Source: Geminocystis sp. NIES-3708
Lineage (GTDB): Bacteria; Cyanobacteriota; Cyanobacteriia; Cyanobacteriales; Cyanobacteriaceae
Assembly: GCF_001548095.1 (NCBI RefSeq)
Contig: NZ_AP014815.1
Span: forward strand, 3,037,656-3,101,655
Direction: 5' to 3'
DNA: 64,000 nt
Positions 1-8,609 of the stretch are shown here, one piece after another. A model generated the notes under the pieces. The model worked only from the letters and a program-made list of their open reading frames with translations. It searched no databases and was not told where the DNA came from. The translations under genes were made by a program, and so were the position numbers. Each line of letters opens with the position of its first letter. Position 1 is the stretch's first letter.

Positions 1-1
1 G

Positions 2-550
2 CCGAAACTTGACGGTTTAGAAGTATGTAATCGAGTTAGAAATTTAGGAATGACAAAAGATCCTTATATTCTCATGTTAACAGCAAAAGGAGAGGAAATT
101 GATCGGGTGATTGGGTTATCGACAGGGGCTGATGATTACCTTGTAAAGCCTTTTAGTCCAAGGGAATTAGTCGCGAGGGTAAGAGCTTTATTACGGCGTA
201 GTATGCGTCACGGGGGACACGCTCAAATTAATGAAACTCCTCACTTTACTTTAAATTTAGATGAACATAGTGCCATACGTCAATTAGATGATGGGCAGGA
301 GGAAATATTAGATTTAACTGCTTTAGAGTTTAATTTATTAGTCGCCTTTACTAATTATCCCGGAAAAGTATGGAGTCGTACTCAATTAATTGATAAACTT
401 TGGGGTGCAGATTTTTTTGGTGATGAGAGAGTTGTTGATACTCATATTCGTCGTTTACGAAAAAAAATTGAGCCTAACCCTGCACAACCTACTTTTATCA
501 AAACTGTTGTGGGAGTTGGTTATAAATTTGAAGACGATGATAAAAGATAA
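2..550 (+). CDS. OmpR/PhoB-family response regulator, C-terminal part (cut by window edge)
   Basis: The reading frame is open from base 2, so the gene begins before the window. The visible part starts inside the receiver domain just after the phosphoacceptor (PKLDGLEVC, then the LTAKGEE and GADDYLVKPFSP switch-region motifs). It continues into a winged-helix DNA-binding domain (LDLTALEFNLL, VWSRTQLIDKLWG, VDTHIRRLRKKIEPNP, VVGVGYKFE). It is a DNA-binding transcription factor of the OmpR class. It is not RpaB, which is encoded at 43600-44346. The cognate kinase is not in view and I cannot name the orthologue. A hairpin terminator follows about 150 bases downstream. Confidence 0.9.
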   Translation, partial: PKLDGLEVCNRVRNLGMTKDPYILMLTAKGEEIDRVIGLSTGADDYLVKPFSPRELVARVRALLRRSMRHGGHAQINETPHFTLNLDEHSAIRQLDDGQEEILDLTALEFNLLVAFTNYPGKVWSRTQLIDKLWGADFFGDERVVDTHIRRLRKKIEPNPAQPTFIKTVVGVGYKFEDDDKR

Positions 551-662
551 TTAACTATTCAAAAAATTTAAGTATTTTAAGTTTAAAAACGACCAGCGAT
601 AATGTTCTAAATCAGTTTTGATGACGTCTATTTTCATGATTTTTTTATTTTCACATTTAAGT

Positions 663-668
663 TATAAT
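663..668 (+). promoter_or_regulatory. TATAAT hexamer close upstream of a terminator, possible short-RNA promoter
   Basis: A perfect TATAAT lies 30 bases before the terminator hairpin at 698-728, with no open reading frame between them. No convincing -35 hexamer is seen, so promoter status is an inference. If active, it would give an RNA of about 50 nt. Confidence 0.3.
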
Positions 669-697
669 AGATAGATTACTTATTACTTATTAACTTC

Positions 698-728
698 CAG
701 CCTCCTCCCTTGGAGGCTGTTTAGTTTA
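698..728 (+). terminator. Rho-independent terminator
   Basis: An 8-bp perfect stem (CAGCCTCC paired with GGAGGCTG), a 6-base loop and a T-rich tail (TTTAGTTT) form a classical terminator. It could end the upstream response-regulator transcript or a short RNA starting near 675. Confidence 0.65.
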
Positions 729-814
729 TTCTTAATCTTTTCTTACTATTATTTACTGATAATATAGCTACACTAAAAACAAGCTCATAATATTTGGTAA
801 TAAGGCTTATTTTT

Positions 815-3346
815 ATGAATCAGTTAAATGAAACCTTTAATCAACACATTGAAATAGAAGATGATCGTACAGGTTTAAGTATTCCTACTTTAAGAAGAGC
901 GATCGCAGACAATTTGTTTTATGTACAAGGAAAATTCCCTAGTATTGCCACAGAAAATGACTATTATATGGCGTTAGCTTACACCGTCAGAGATCGACTA
1001 TTACAAAGATGGTTAGCTTCTAGCAATAGCTATATTGAAAATAAAACCCGCATGGTGTGTTATTTATCCGCCGAATTTTTATTAGGTCCTCATTTAGGTA
1101 ATAATTTAATTAATTTGGGAATTTATGATCAAATTCATCGGGCTGTAGAAGAATTAGGCTTAAATTTAGATATATTAATTGCTCAAGAAGAAGAACCAGG
1201 ATTAGGAAATGGTGGTTTAGGAAGACTTGCCGCCTGTTATATGGATTCCTTGGCAACCTTAGAAATTCCTGCTATTGGTTATGGAATTCGTTATGAATTT
1301 GGCATTTTTGATCAAGAAATCCGTGACGGTTGGCAAGTAGAAATCACCGATAAATGGTTACGTTATGGTAATCCGTGGGAAATTTGCCGTCCGGAAATCA
1401 CCTATGAAGTAAAATTAGGTGGCTATATTGACCATTATACTGATCACAATGGTAATTATAGAAGTTATTGGCATCCCGATTTAGTAGTAAAAGGAGTTGC
1501 TTATGATACTCCGATTCTTGGTTATCAAGTCACAAATGCGAACACTTTAAGGTTATGGAAGTCTGAAGCACCCGAATCTTTTGATTTTCAAGCCTTCAAT
1601 GTCGGTAATTATTATGGTGCAGTAGATAAAAAAATTGTCTGTGAAAATATCAGTAAAGTTTTATATCCCAATGATGAACAATTTGAGGGGAAACAGTTAC
1701 GATTAGAACAACAGTACTTTTTCGTTTCTTGTTCTCTCCAAGATATGATTACTCTTCATTTGCTTTATGGGGGAAAAATTGAAACTTTCCATGAAAAATT
1801 TGTTGCCCAACTTAACGACACTCATCCTTCCATCGGTGTTGCAGAATTAATGCGTTTATTGATCGATGATCATAAATTAAATTGGGAAAAGGCATGGAAA
1901 ATCACTACTCATACCTTTGCTTATACTAATCATACTCTTTTACCTGAAGCTCTTGAAACTTGGGGATTAGATTTATTTGCTAAAGTTTTACCTCGTCATC
2001 TGGAAATTATTTACGAAATTAATCGTCGTTTTTTGGAAGAAGTCGCTCTAAAATTCCCTAACAATCAGGGTATTATTAACAGTTTATCTTTAATTGGCGA
2101 AGGAGATCGCAAAGTTGTCCGCATGGCTAATTTAGCTTGTGTAGGTAGTTTTGCTATTAATGGAGTAGCGGCGTTACATTCTCAATTATTAACAGAAACT
2201 GTTTTGCATGATTGGTATCAATTATCTCCTCAAAAATTCAGCAACAAAACTAATGGTGTTACTCCTCGTCGTTGGATAGTTTTGAGTAATCCTCGTTTGA
2301 CGAATTTGATTAGCTTAAAAATTGGTACACATTGGATTAAAAATCTAGACGAATTACGTAAGTTAGAAGAGTTTATCAATGATGATATTTTTTGTAAATC
2401 ATGGCGACAAGTAAAAACTGACATCAAAAAAGATTTAGCACAAAAGGTTAAACAACAACAAAAAATTATTCTCAATCCTGAATCCTTATTTGATATACAA
2501 GTAAAACGAATTCACGAATATAAGCGTCAACATCTCAACGTTTTACATATTATCACTCTCTATAATCGTCTCAAAAAGAATCCTAAGTTAGATATTGTAC
2601 CTCGTACTTTCATCTTTGGTGGTAAAGCCGCACCGGGTTACTTTATGGCGAAATTAATCATTAAGTTAATTAATTCTGTGGGTGAAGTTGTCAATAATGA
2701 TCCTGATATACATGATCGCCTTAAAGTTGTATTCATCCCTGATTATAATGTTACCAATTCTCAAAGAATTTATCCTGCCGCCGATTTATCTGAACAAATT
2801 TCCACAGCAGGAAAGGAAGCGTCAGGCACTGGTAATATGAAATTTTCCATGAATGGGGCTTTGACAATTGGCACTCTGGATGGTGCTAATGTTGAAATTC
2901 GAGTGTGTGTCGGGGAAGAAAACTTCTTCTTATTTGGTTTAACTACCCCAGAAGTTGCTCAAATAAAAAATAATGGTTATAATCCTTGGCATTATTATCA
3001 AAATAACGCATCTCTCAAAGAAGTAATAGATCAAATCGCCTCTGGTTATTTCTCTCACGGTGATTATAATCTCTTTAAACCTTTTGTTGATTCTTTACTT
3101 TATGATGATCAATATCTTCTTTTAGCTGATTATCAATCATATATAGACTGTCAAGATCGAGTTGCTGAGGTTTATCGTAATAAAGAACATTGGGCTAAAA
3201 TGTCTATCTTAAATGTAGCACGTATTGGAAAATTTTCCAGTGATCGTAGTATTCGTGACTACTGTAAAGATATTTGGAAAGTACATCCCCATCCTGTTGA
3301 ATTAATTGATTTATGCCCCGATGGACAATGTCGTCTTAGAAATTAA
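815..3346 (+). CDS. glgP: Glycogen phosphorylase
   Basis: This enzyme releases glucose 1-phosphate from glycogen using phosphate and pyridoxal phosphate (GT35 family). The 843-residue length matches the family. The GTGNMKF motif carries the PLP lysine (K676), and the N-terminal part has the EEEPGLGNGGLGRLAAC and QLNDTHPS signatures. I start at ATG 815 because AAGG sits about 9 bases before it; an upstream in-frame TTG at 794 would add seven residues without support. It is the catabolic partner of glycogen synthase GlgA at 35381-36856. A short gap with a 9-base G run separates it from the next gene. Confidence 0.97.
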   Translation: MNQLNETFNQHIEIEDDRTGLSIPTLRRAIADNLFYVQGKFPSIATENDYYMALAYTVRDRLLQRWLASSNSYIENKTRMVCYLSAEFLLGPHLGNNLINLGIYDQIHRAVEELGLNLDILIAQEEEPGLGNGGLGRLAACYMDSLATLEIPAIGYGIRYEFGIFDQEIRDGWQVEITDKWLRYGNPWEICRPEITYEVKLGGYIDHYTDHNGNYRSYWHPDLVVKGVAYDTPILGYQVTNANTLRLWKSEAPESFDFQAFNVGNYYGAVDKKIVCENISKVLYPNDEQFEGKQLRLEQQYFFVSCSLQDMITLHLLYGGKIETFHEKFVAQLNDTHPSIGVAELMRLLIDDHKLNWEKAWKITTHTFAYTNHTLLPEALETWGLDLFAKVLPRHLEIIYEINRRFLEEVALKFPNNQGIINSLSLIGEGDRKVVRMANLACVGSFAINGVAALHSQLLTETVLHDWYQLSPQKFSNKTNGVTPRRWIVLSNPRLTNLISLKIGTHWIKNLDELRKLEEFINDDIFCKSWRQVKTDIKKDLAQKVKQQQKIILNPESLFDIQVKRIHEYKRQHLNVLHIITLYNRLKKNPKLDIVPRTFIFGGKAAPGYFMAKLIIKLINSVGEVVNNDPDIHDRLKVVFIPDYNVTNSQRIYPAADLSEQISTAGKEASGTGNMKFSMNGALTIGTLDGANVEIRVCVGEENFFLFGLTTPEVAQIKNNGYNPWHYYQNNASLKEVIDQIASGYFSHGDYNLFKPFVDSLLYDDQYLLLADYQSYIDCQDRVAEVYRNKEHWAKMSILNVARIGKFSSDRSIRDYCKDIWKVHPHPVELIDLCPDGQCRLRN

Positions 3347-3389
3347 AACTTTCTTAAATAAAATTAATATAGCATTTCCACAGGAAGCA

Positions 3390-3398
3390 GGGGGGGGG
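3390..3398 (+). repeat. Homopolymeric run of nine G in an AT-rich gap
   Basis: Nine consecutive G lie in the gap between glgP and the FHA-ABC gene, in surroundings that are strongly AT. Such tracts are prone to slippage. No gene is clearly controlled by it. Confidence 0.6.
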
Positions 3399-3508
3399 AA
3401 ATCACAAGAAAAATACGTAATATTGATAGGTTTCACATTTTATGAATGCCCTAATCATATCGTTTGTTGTTATAGACATCTCGAAAAATAAAAAATACAA
3501 TCAATTTT

Positions 3509-5899
3509 ATGAATAATTATTCTAATAATGCTACGGTTTTAGAAATAAATCCCTATATTATTATCAATAATCAAGGTCAAATATCTCCTCATTTTGAGTT
3601 AACAAAAAATCAACATATTCTGGGGCGAGATCCTCAATTTGCTGATTTATTAGTTCCCTCCGATTGGTTTGTTATTAGTCGTTATCAGGCTATTATTCAT
3701 AAAATTGATAATGAATATTATATTTATGATGGCAATGGAAATACTCCTAGTAGTAATAAACTGTTTATTAACAATTATTTAATTACTCCCCATGAAGGTT
3801 ATCGCTTAAATAACGGTGATATTTTGAGAATTGGACAAAATTTAAATGTTTTAGTTACTATTCAATTTTTTAATCCTCATAAAAATTTTAGTTTTGAAAA
3901 TATTAATAAAAAATCAATTTCTCTTAAACAAAAATCAACGGTTTTAGGTAGAGATGAAACAGCAAATTTTCCATTAATTGCTCCTACAGTTTCTCGTAAA
4001 CACGCCGTAATTGATTATCAAAGTGAGGGAAAATATATTTTATATGACTATAGTAGTAATGGAGTATTTGTTAATGATGTAAAAGTTCATGGAAAAATTG
4101 AGGTAACTTCAGGATCTATAATTAAAATTGTTCCTTATACCCTAGTTATTCAAGGAGATGAATTATTAATTGCTGATGATGGAGATAATATTCGTTTAGA
4201 TGCTGAAAATATTTCCAGAATTGTTAAAGATAAAAAAGGAAAATCTATCACATTATTAAACAATATTTCTTTACCGATTGAGCCAGGACAATTAATCGCT
4301 TTAGTGGGAGGAAGTGGTGCAGGAAAATCAACTTTTATGCGTACTTTATTAGGTATTGAACCTACGACTTCAGGTACAGTTTATTTAAACGGCGAAAGTT
4401 TAAGAAATAATTTTAATATTTATCGTAATCAAATTGGTTATGTTCCACAATCTGATATTATTCATCGAGATTTAAAAGTAGAAGAAGTTTTAAGATATAC
4501 TGCTAAATTAAGGTTACCTACAGACGCTGATATTGATTCAATTATTGAGCAAACTTTACAAGATATTGATATGCTAGAAAGGCGTGATGTCATTATTAAA
4601 AATTTAAGTGGTGGACAGTTAAAAAGAGTTTCTATTGGAGTAGAATTATTAGTAGATCCTAAGCTATTTTTTCTTGATGAACCTACTTCTGGTTTAGATC
4701 CTGGTTTAGATAAAAAAATGATGCAATTACTCAGAAAGTTAGCAAATCAAGGAAGAACAGTAATTCTTGTTACCCATGCAACCACCAATATCAACCTTTG
4801 TGATCGCCTTGTTTTTTTAGGTCAAGGAGGTAATTTATGCTATTTTGGTAATTATGAAGATGCCATAAAATTCTTTAATTTAACAACAGGTGATTTTGCA
4901 GATATTTATATTCAATTGGAAAAAAAAGAAGCAGTTTTTGATGCGGCAATTCAATTTAAAAATTCTCAATATTATACTAAATATATTACTGAGAAATTAG
5001 GAACTGATCATGCAAGTAAAGTAAAAGTAAAACCTGAAAAAGTTAAAGGTAATTTTCTGCAACAATTATTAATTTTATGTACTAGATATTATCAATTAAT
5101 AATTAGAGATAAAGTTAATTTAATCATATCTTTATTAACAGCTCCTATAGGAGTATTTTTGATAGATTTAGCGATTAAAGAAAAAGAACCTTTCATTTTA
5201 GGAAATAAAGCCGATCCTTCTCTTGCTCCCTTAGCTCAAACTGTCTTATTTGTTTTTACTTCCGCCGCTATTTGGGTTGGTTTAGCTACATCATTACAAG
5301 AAATAGTAAAAGAAAATGATATTTATTTAAGAGAAAGGTTAGTAAATCTCAATTTATTTGCCTATTTAAAGTCAAAAACAATAATTTTAAGTGCATTAGC
5401 ATTTTTACAAACTATCTTGATGGTAGGAGTAATTTGTATAGCTTTTTCTCCACCTGAATCCCAAACAATTTCATGGTTAATAGGTGTTAGTCTTACTACT
5501 TTTTTGAGTATTTTTGCTTCTATTAGTTTAGGTTTAATGATTTCAGCTACCGTAAAAAATAGTACTCAAGCTAACAGTGCTTTACCTTTACTTTTATTAC
5601 CACAAATTATTTTTTCAGGAGTGTTATTTAAAATTCAAGGTGTTGGTAAATATTTATCATGGCTGATGATAAGTCGTTGGTCTGTAGGAGCTTATGGTTC
5701 ACTGGTTGATCTTAATAATTTAGTTCCAGAAGTTAAAATTTTACCTGATGGTACAAAAATTGAAGCTCCTTTCAAAATCACTGAAGTATATAATCCTGAT
5801 AGCAGTAACTTAAGTTTAAACTGGAAAATTTTAGTATTACATAGTGTTGTCTATTTAACTCTCACATGGATGATGCAAAAACGAAAAGATATTCTTTAA
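3509..5899 (+). CDS. FHA-domain ABC transporter (ABCG-type ATPase fused to permease)
   Basis: This 796-residue protein has two forkhead-associated domains (about residues 25-105 and 140-215, with GRD and SRKHA signatures of phosphothreonine-binding FHA). They are followed by an ABC ATPase (Walker A GGSGAGKST near 267-275, signature LSGGQLKR, Walker B LFFLDEPTSG) and an ABC2-type membrane domain with about six helpers from residue 530 to the end. The order ATPase then membrane region is the ABCG/White half-transporter layout. FHA fusions of this type occur in cyanobacteria; the substrate is unknown. The FHA pair suggests control by a Ser/Thr kinase, but no such kinase gene is in the window. 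Confidence 0.9.
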   Translation: MNNYSNNATVLEINPYIIINNQGQISPHFELTKNQHILGRDPQFADLLVPSDWFVISRYQAIIHKIDNEYYIYDGNGNTPSSNKLFINNYLITPHEGYRLNNGDILRIGQNLNVLVTIQFFNPHKNFSFENINKKSISLKQKSTVLGRDETANFPLIAPTVSRKHAVIDYQSEGKYILYDYSSNGVFVNDVKVHGKIEVTSGSIIKIVPYTLVIQGDELLIADDGDNIRLDAENISRIVKDKKGKSITLLNNISLPIEPGQLIALVGGSGAGKSTFMRTLLGIEPTTSGTVYLNGESLRNNFNIYRNQIGYVPQSDIIHRDLKVEEVLRYTAKLRLPTDADIDSIIEQTLQDIDMLERRDVIIKNLSGGQLKRVSIGVELLVDPKLFFLDEPTSGLDPGLDKKMMQLLRKLANQGRTVILVTHATTNINLCDRLVFLGQGGNLCYFGNYEDAIKFFNLTTGDFADIYIQLEKKEAVFDAAIQFKNSQYYTKYITEKLGTDHASKVKVKPEKVKGNFLQQLLILCTRYYQLIIRDKVNLIISLLTAPIGVFLIDLAIKEKEPFILGNKADPSLAPLAQTVLFVFTSAAIWVGLATSLQEIVKENDIYLRERLVNLNLFAYLKSKTIILSALAFLQTILMVGVICIAFSPPESQTISWLIGVSLTTFLSIFASISLGLMISATVKNSTQANSALPLLLLPQIIFSGVLFKIQGVGKYLSWLMISRWSVGAYGSLVDLNNLVPEVKILPDGTKIEAPFKITEVYNPDSSNLSLNWKILVLHSVVYLTLTWMMQKRKDIL

Positions 5900-5935
5900 C
5901 CTTTCTTGTCACTTTCCATTTGTCAAATAATTATT

Positions 5936-6023
5936 AGACCTCTTGCAAAATAAAAATTAAAATCTACTTAAGGTAAGAAATTATTAATTTTAATAACCAT
6001 TGCCTGACTTATGCAACAAGTCT
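5936..6023. mobile_element. Candidate 88-bp MITE with imperfect terminal inverted repeats
   Basis: The left end AGACCTCTTGCAAAAT matches the reverse complement of the right end (AGACTTGTTGCATAAG) at 12 of 16 positions. The element is flanked on both sides by ATT (5933-5935 and 6024-6026), which could be a 3-bp target duplication. The AT-rich interior has no reading frame. The end sequence recalls IS5-group ends, from memory. It sits directly in front of the methyltransferase gene. Confidence 0.4.
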
Positions 6024-6042
6024 ATTGTTAGTAATAAATCCT

Positions 6043-6711
6043 ATGATTGATCGTATTTTAGAACCCGAAGTAATGGATAATGATACAGAAGCCTTTGAAT
6101 ATGATCAAATGGACTTCACAGAAGTTAATACTGATTTTGCCTTATTAGCCAGTAAATTAAAAGGAAAAGAAGCGAAAGTATTAGATATTGGCACAGGCAC
6201 AGCACAAATACCCATTATTCTGGCAGATTTACAACCAAAATGGCATATTATCGCCGTTGACTTAGCAGAATCGATGCTTAAATTAGCTAGACAAAATATT
6301 CAAAAAGCTGGAAAATCTCAACAAATTGCTGTAACTTTGGTTGACGGCAAAAAAATGCCCTATGATGATCATCATTTTGATGTGATAATGTCGAATAGCT
6401 TAGTTCATCATATTCCTAACCCTTTAGATTTATTCAGAGAAATAAATCGAGTTGTTAAACCTCAAGGCAGTATTTTAATTAGGGATTTATTACGCCCTAA
6501 ATCTGAAAATGACATTGAGGAAATATTAAAACGAGCTAATTTAGACTATAATCCCCGTCAAAAGCAGTTATTCAAAGATTCTCTACACGCAGCCCTAACC
6601 TTAGATGAAATGAAGGAAATAATATCCCAAATTGGTTGGCATAATGCCAAAATATATCAATCTTCTTCTCGTCATTGGACTTTAATAATAAATCAAAAAC
6701 TGGAGTTATAA
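6043..6711 (+). CDS. Class I SAM-dependent methyltransferase
   Basis: The 222-residue protein has the Rossmann-fold methyltransferase motifs: motif I VLDIGTGTAQIP, the acidic loop IIAVDLAESML, and the post-motif region FDVIMSNSLVHHIPNP. This is the UbiE/Methyltransf_11 type. The substrate cannot be told from sequence. ATG 6043 is preferred over a TTG at 6025, since the latter lies next to the end of the candidate MITE; neither has a strong Shine-Dalgarno. It ends 4 bases before the end of the convergent DUF1995 gene. Confidence 0.85.
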   Translation: MIDRILEPEVMDNDTEAFEYDQMDFTEVNTDFALLASKLKGKEAKVLDIGTGTAQIPIILADLQPKWHIIAVDLAESMLKLARQNIQKAGKSQQIAVTLVDGKKMPYDDHHFDVIMSNSLVHHIPNPLDLFREINRVVKPQGSILIRDLLRPKSENDIEEILKRANLDYNPRQKQLFKDSLHAALTLDEMKEIISQIGWHNAKIYQSSSRHWTLIINQKLEL

Positions 6712-6715
6712 ATCA

Positions 6716-7453
6716 TCAATTACTTAGGGCTTTTAAGAAACTTTTGATTGAACCAAAAAACCCTAAAGATAGACTAGATTTTTGATTATTTCCTTCTTCA
6801 TTTTCCCCTGCTAAAATTCTATCTAATGTTTCACCCAAAGGTTTTTGGGATACTTCTGCTATTAATTGATAATTTTCTTCCCCTTCTTTTTCCTGCCAAA
6901 TTTGCCATAGATTAGGATAAGTGCGTATTACCACTGCTGATTCTAATGGTCTAAAATAATAGCAAGATTCTAAAATGCTTAAAAATCTCTCTCTTAACTG
7001 TCTCGCAGCGTAACCAATTCCTACAATGGAGACGTCTTCTAATTGAGGTATTAATAATATTACTGGGCGATCGCCAGCAAGATTACATAATTTTTCTACC
7101 AAAGAAACTTCTACTGCCGAAGGAGAAACTACTAAGAACAATTGATCTGTATCACTGATTTTAGTCTCAACAGGAGTGCGACTACTACCAATATCGGTAA
7201 CTTTAAATTCCGTCTCACCCCATTCTCTTCTCGCTAATGCAGCCGCACCTGTATCAGGAAAAATGACTTTTAAACCCATGCCATATTCATCTTTGAATAA
7301 TTGGGCAAATTCTAAGGCTAAATACTGAGCTTTCAAGGCAATTTCAGGAATAACTAAGTCAACGGTAATACGATTACAACCGCTATCTAAGGCAACTTTT
7401 AACGCTGATTTTGCTTGTAAAATCGTTTCTTCTAAAGTTTCAGGAATAGTCAT
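6716..7453 (-). CDS. DUF1995-family protein
   Basis: This soluble protein of 245 residues matches the DUF1995 family by its opening (PETLEETILQAKSALKVAL) and the middle block (DTGAAALARREW, then DQLFLVVSPSAVE). The family is found in cyanobacteria and plastids; plant members include LPA3, linked to photosystem II accumulation. A similar role here is an inference from family membership only. The ATG start is followed upstream by a 14-bp tandem repeat. Convergent with the methyltransferase gene. Confidence 0.8.
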   Translation of the reverse strand: MTIPETLEETILQAKSALKVALDSGCNRITVDLVIPEIALKAQYLALEFAQLFKDEYGMGLKVIFPDTGAAALARREWGETEFKVTDIGSSRTPVETKISDTDQLFLVVSPSAVEVSLVEKLCNLAGDRPVILLIPQLEDVSIVGIGYAARQLRERFLSILESCYYFRPLESAVVIRTYPNLWQIWQEKEGEENYQLIAEVSQKPLGETLDRILAGENEEGNNQKSSLSLGFFGSIKSFLKALSN

Positions 7454-7462
7454 AAATAATTA

Positions 7463-7504
7463 GGAATTAAGATTTGGGAATTAAGATTTAGGAATTAAGA
7501 GTTA
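7463..7504. repeat. Three tandem copies of a 14-bp AT-rich unit
   Basis: The unit GGAATTAAGATTTA occurs at 7463, 7477 and 7491 with one to two changes per copy. It lies in the promoter gap between the divergent DUF1995 and fabD genes. Confidence 0.8.
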
Positions 7505-7608
7505 ATTTTCTTCTAGTCTCTTAGCCTCCTTTCCATTTGTCTTTTTTTCAACAATGATCTGAAATGATATAATATCACGTTGGCACTTTAAGAAAAATTT
7601 TATTGTAA

Positions 7609-8472
7609 ATGACTAAAACAGCGTGGGTATTTCCTGGACAAGGTTCACAAGCTCAAAATATGGGTGCAAATTTACAAGATAATGCGATCGCCCAAGAAAA
7701 GTTTGCTCAAGCAGAAGAAATTTTAGGTTGGTCTGTGGTAGAAATATGTCAAGGTGATGAAGAAATTTTATCTCGTACTCTCTACACTCAACCTTGTCTT
7801 TATACCATTGAAACCATTTTAGTTGATTTATTAAAAGCGGAAGGAAAAAACCCTGATGTCGTTGCAGGGCACAGTTTAGGAGAATATGTCGCTCTTTATG
7901 CGGCTGGGGTTTATGATTTTACCACAGGGTTAAAGTTGGTAAAAAAACGAGGGGAGTTAATGGATAAGGCGAAAGGTGGGAAAATGGTAGCCTTAATGAA
8001 ATTTGATAGAACAATACTAGAAACCGTGATAAATACGACAGAAAATGTCGTTATCGCCAATGATAATAGTGAAAGACAAGTAGTTATTTCTGGTGAACCT
8101 AATGCAGTGGATTTAGCCGTAAGTGAAATAAAAGCTAAACTAGTTGTGCCGTTGAAAGTTTCAGGTGCTTTTCATTCTCCCTTAATGGCGATCGCCGCTT
8201 CAGAATTTACCCAAGTTTTAGAGGGAGTTAATTTTAATACTGCTGATGTCCCCATTTTAAGTAATATTGATCCTAATCCTAGCACCGATGCAGACACCAT
8301 TAAACAACGCTTAATTAAACAAATGACAGGGGGGGTTCGTTGGCGAGAAATAATGCTAGAGTTGCCCTTACAAGGTGTCTCGGAAGTGATAGAAGTAGGT
8401 CCGGGTAAAGTCTTATCAGGATTACTTAAACGCAGTGTTAAAAATCTAAATTTAATTAATTTTGATGGATAA
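7609..8472 (+). CDS. fabD: Malonyl-CoA:ACP transacylase
   Basis: FabD moves the malonyl group from CoA to acyl carrier protein for fatty-acid synthesis. The 287-residue protein opens with KTAWVFPGQGSQAQNMG, carries the GHSLGEY nucleophile elbow (S89) and the catalytic histidine in GAFHSPLM (H189), and ends with the VIEVGPGKVL motif. All catalytic positions are present and the length is typical. It is followed by a heptamer repeat array and hom. Confidence 0.96.
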   Translation: MTKTAWVFPGQGSQAQNMGANLQDNAIAQEKFAQAEEILGWSVVEICQGDEEILSRTLYTQPCLYTIETILVDLLKAEGKNPDVVAGHSLGEYVALYAAGVYDFTTGLKLVKKRGELMDKAKGGKMVALMKFDRTILETVINTTENVVIANDNSERQVVISGEPNAVDLAVSEIKAKLVVPLKVSGAFHSPLMAIAASEFTQVLEGVNFNTADVPILSNIDPNPSTDADTIKQRLIKQMTGGVRWREIMLELPLQGVSEVIEVGPGKVLSGLLKRSVKNLNLINFDG

Positions 8473-8513
8473 TAACTAACCTTTAATATTATCATTATTT
8501 ATGTAACTATTTA

Positions 8514-8555
8514 TTATTCATTGTTAATTATTCATTGTTAATTGTTAATTGTTAA
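8514..8555. repeat. Six phased heptamers, TTRTTMA type
   Basis: The stretch reads TTATTCA, TTGTTAA, TTATTCA, TTGTTAA, TTGTTAA, TTGTTAA without interruption. It lies between fabD and hom. Similar arrays occur at 36983-37010, 41014-41055 and 63781-63808. Confidence 0.85.
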
Positions 8556-8609
8556 ACTGTTCATTGTAAAATAGCTACTATAACGATTAAATTGTGAAGG
8601 ATAGATATT

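Noticed and set aside
3306-3491. 61-codon reading frame across the end of glgP and the G tract
   Set aside because: It overlaps the glgP C-terminus in another frame, has no Shine-Dalgarno and no recognisable domain.
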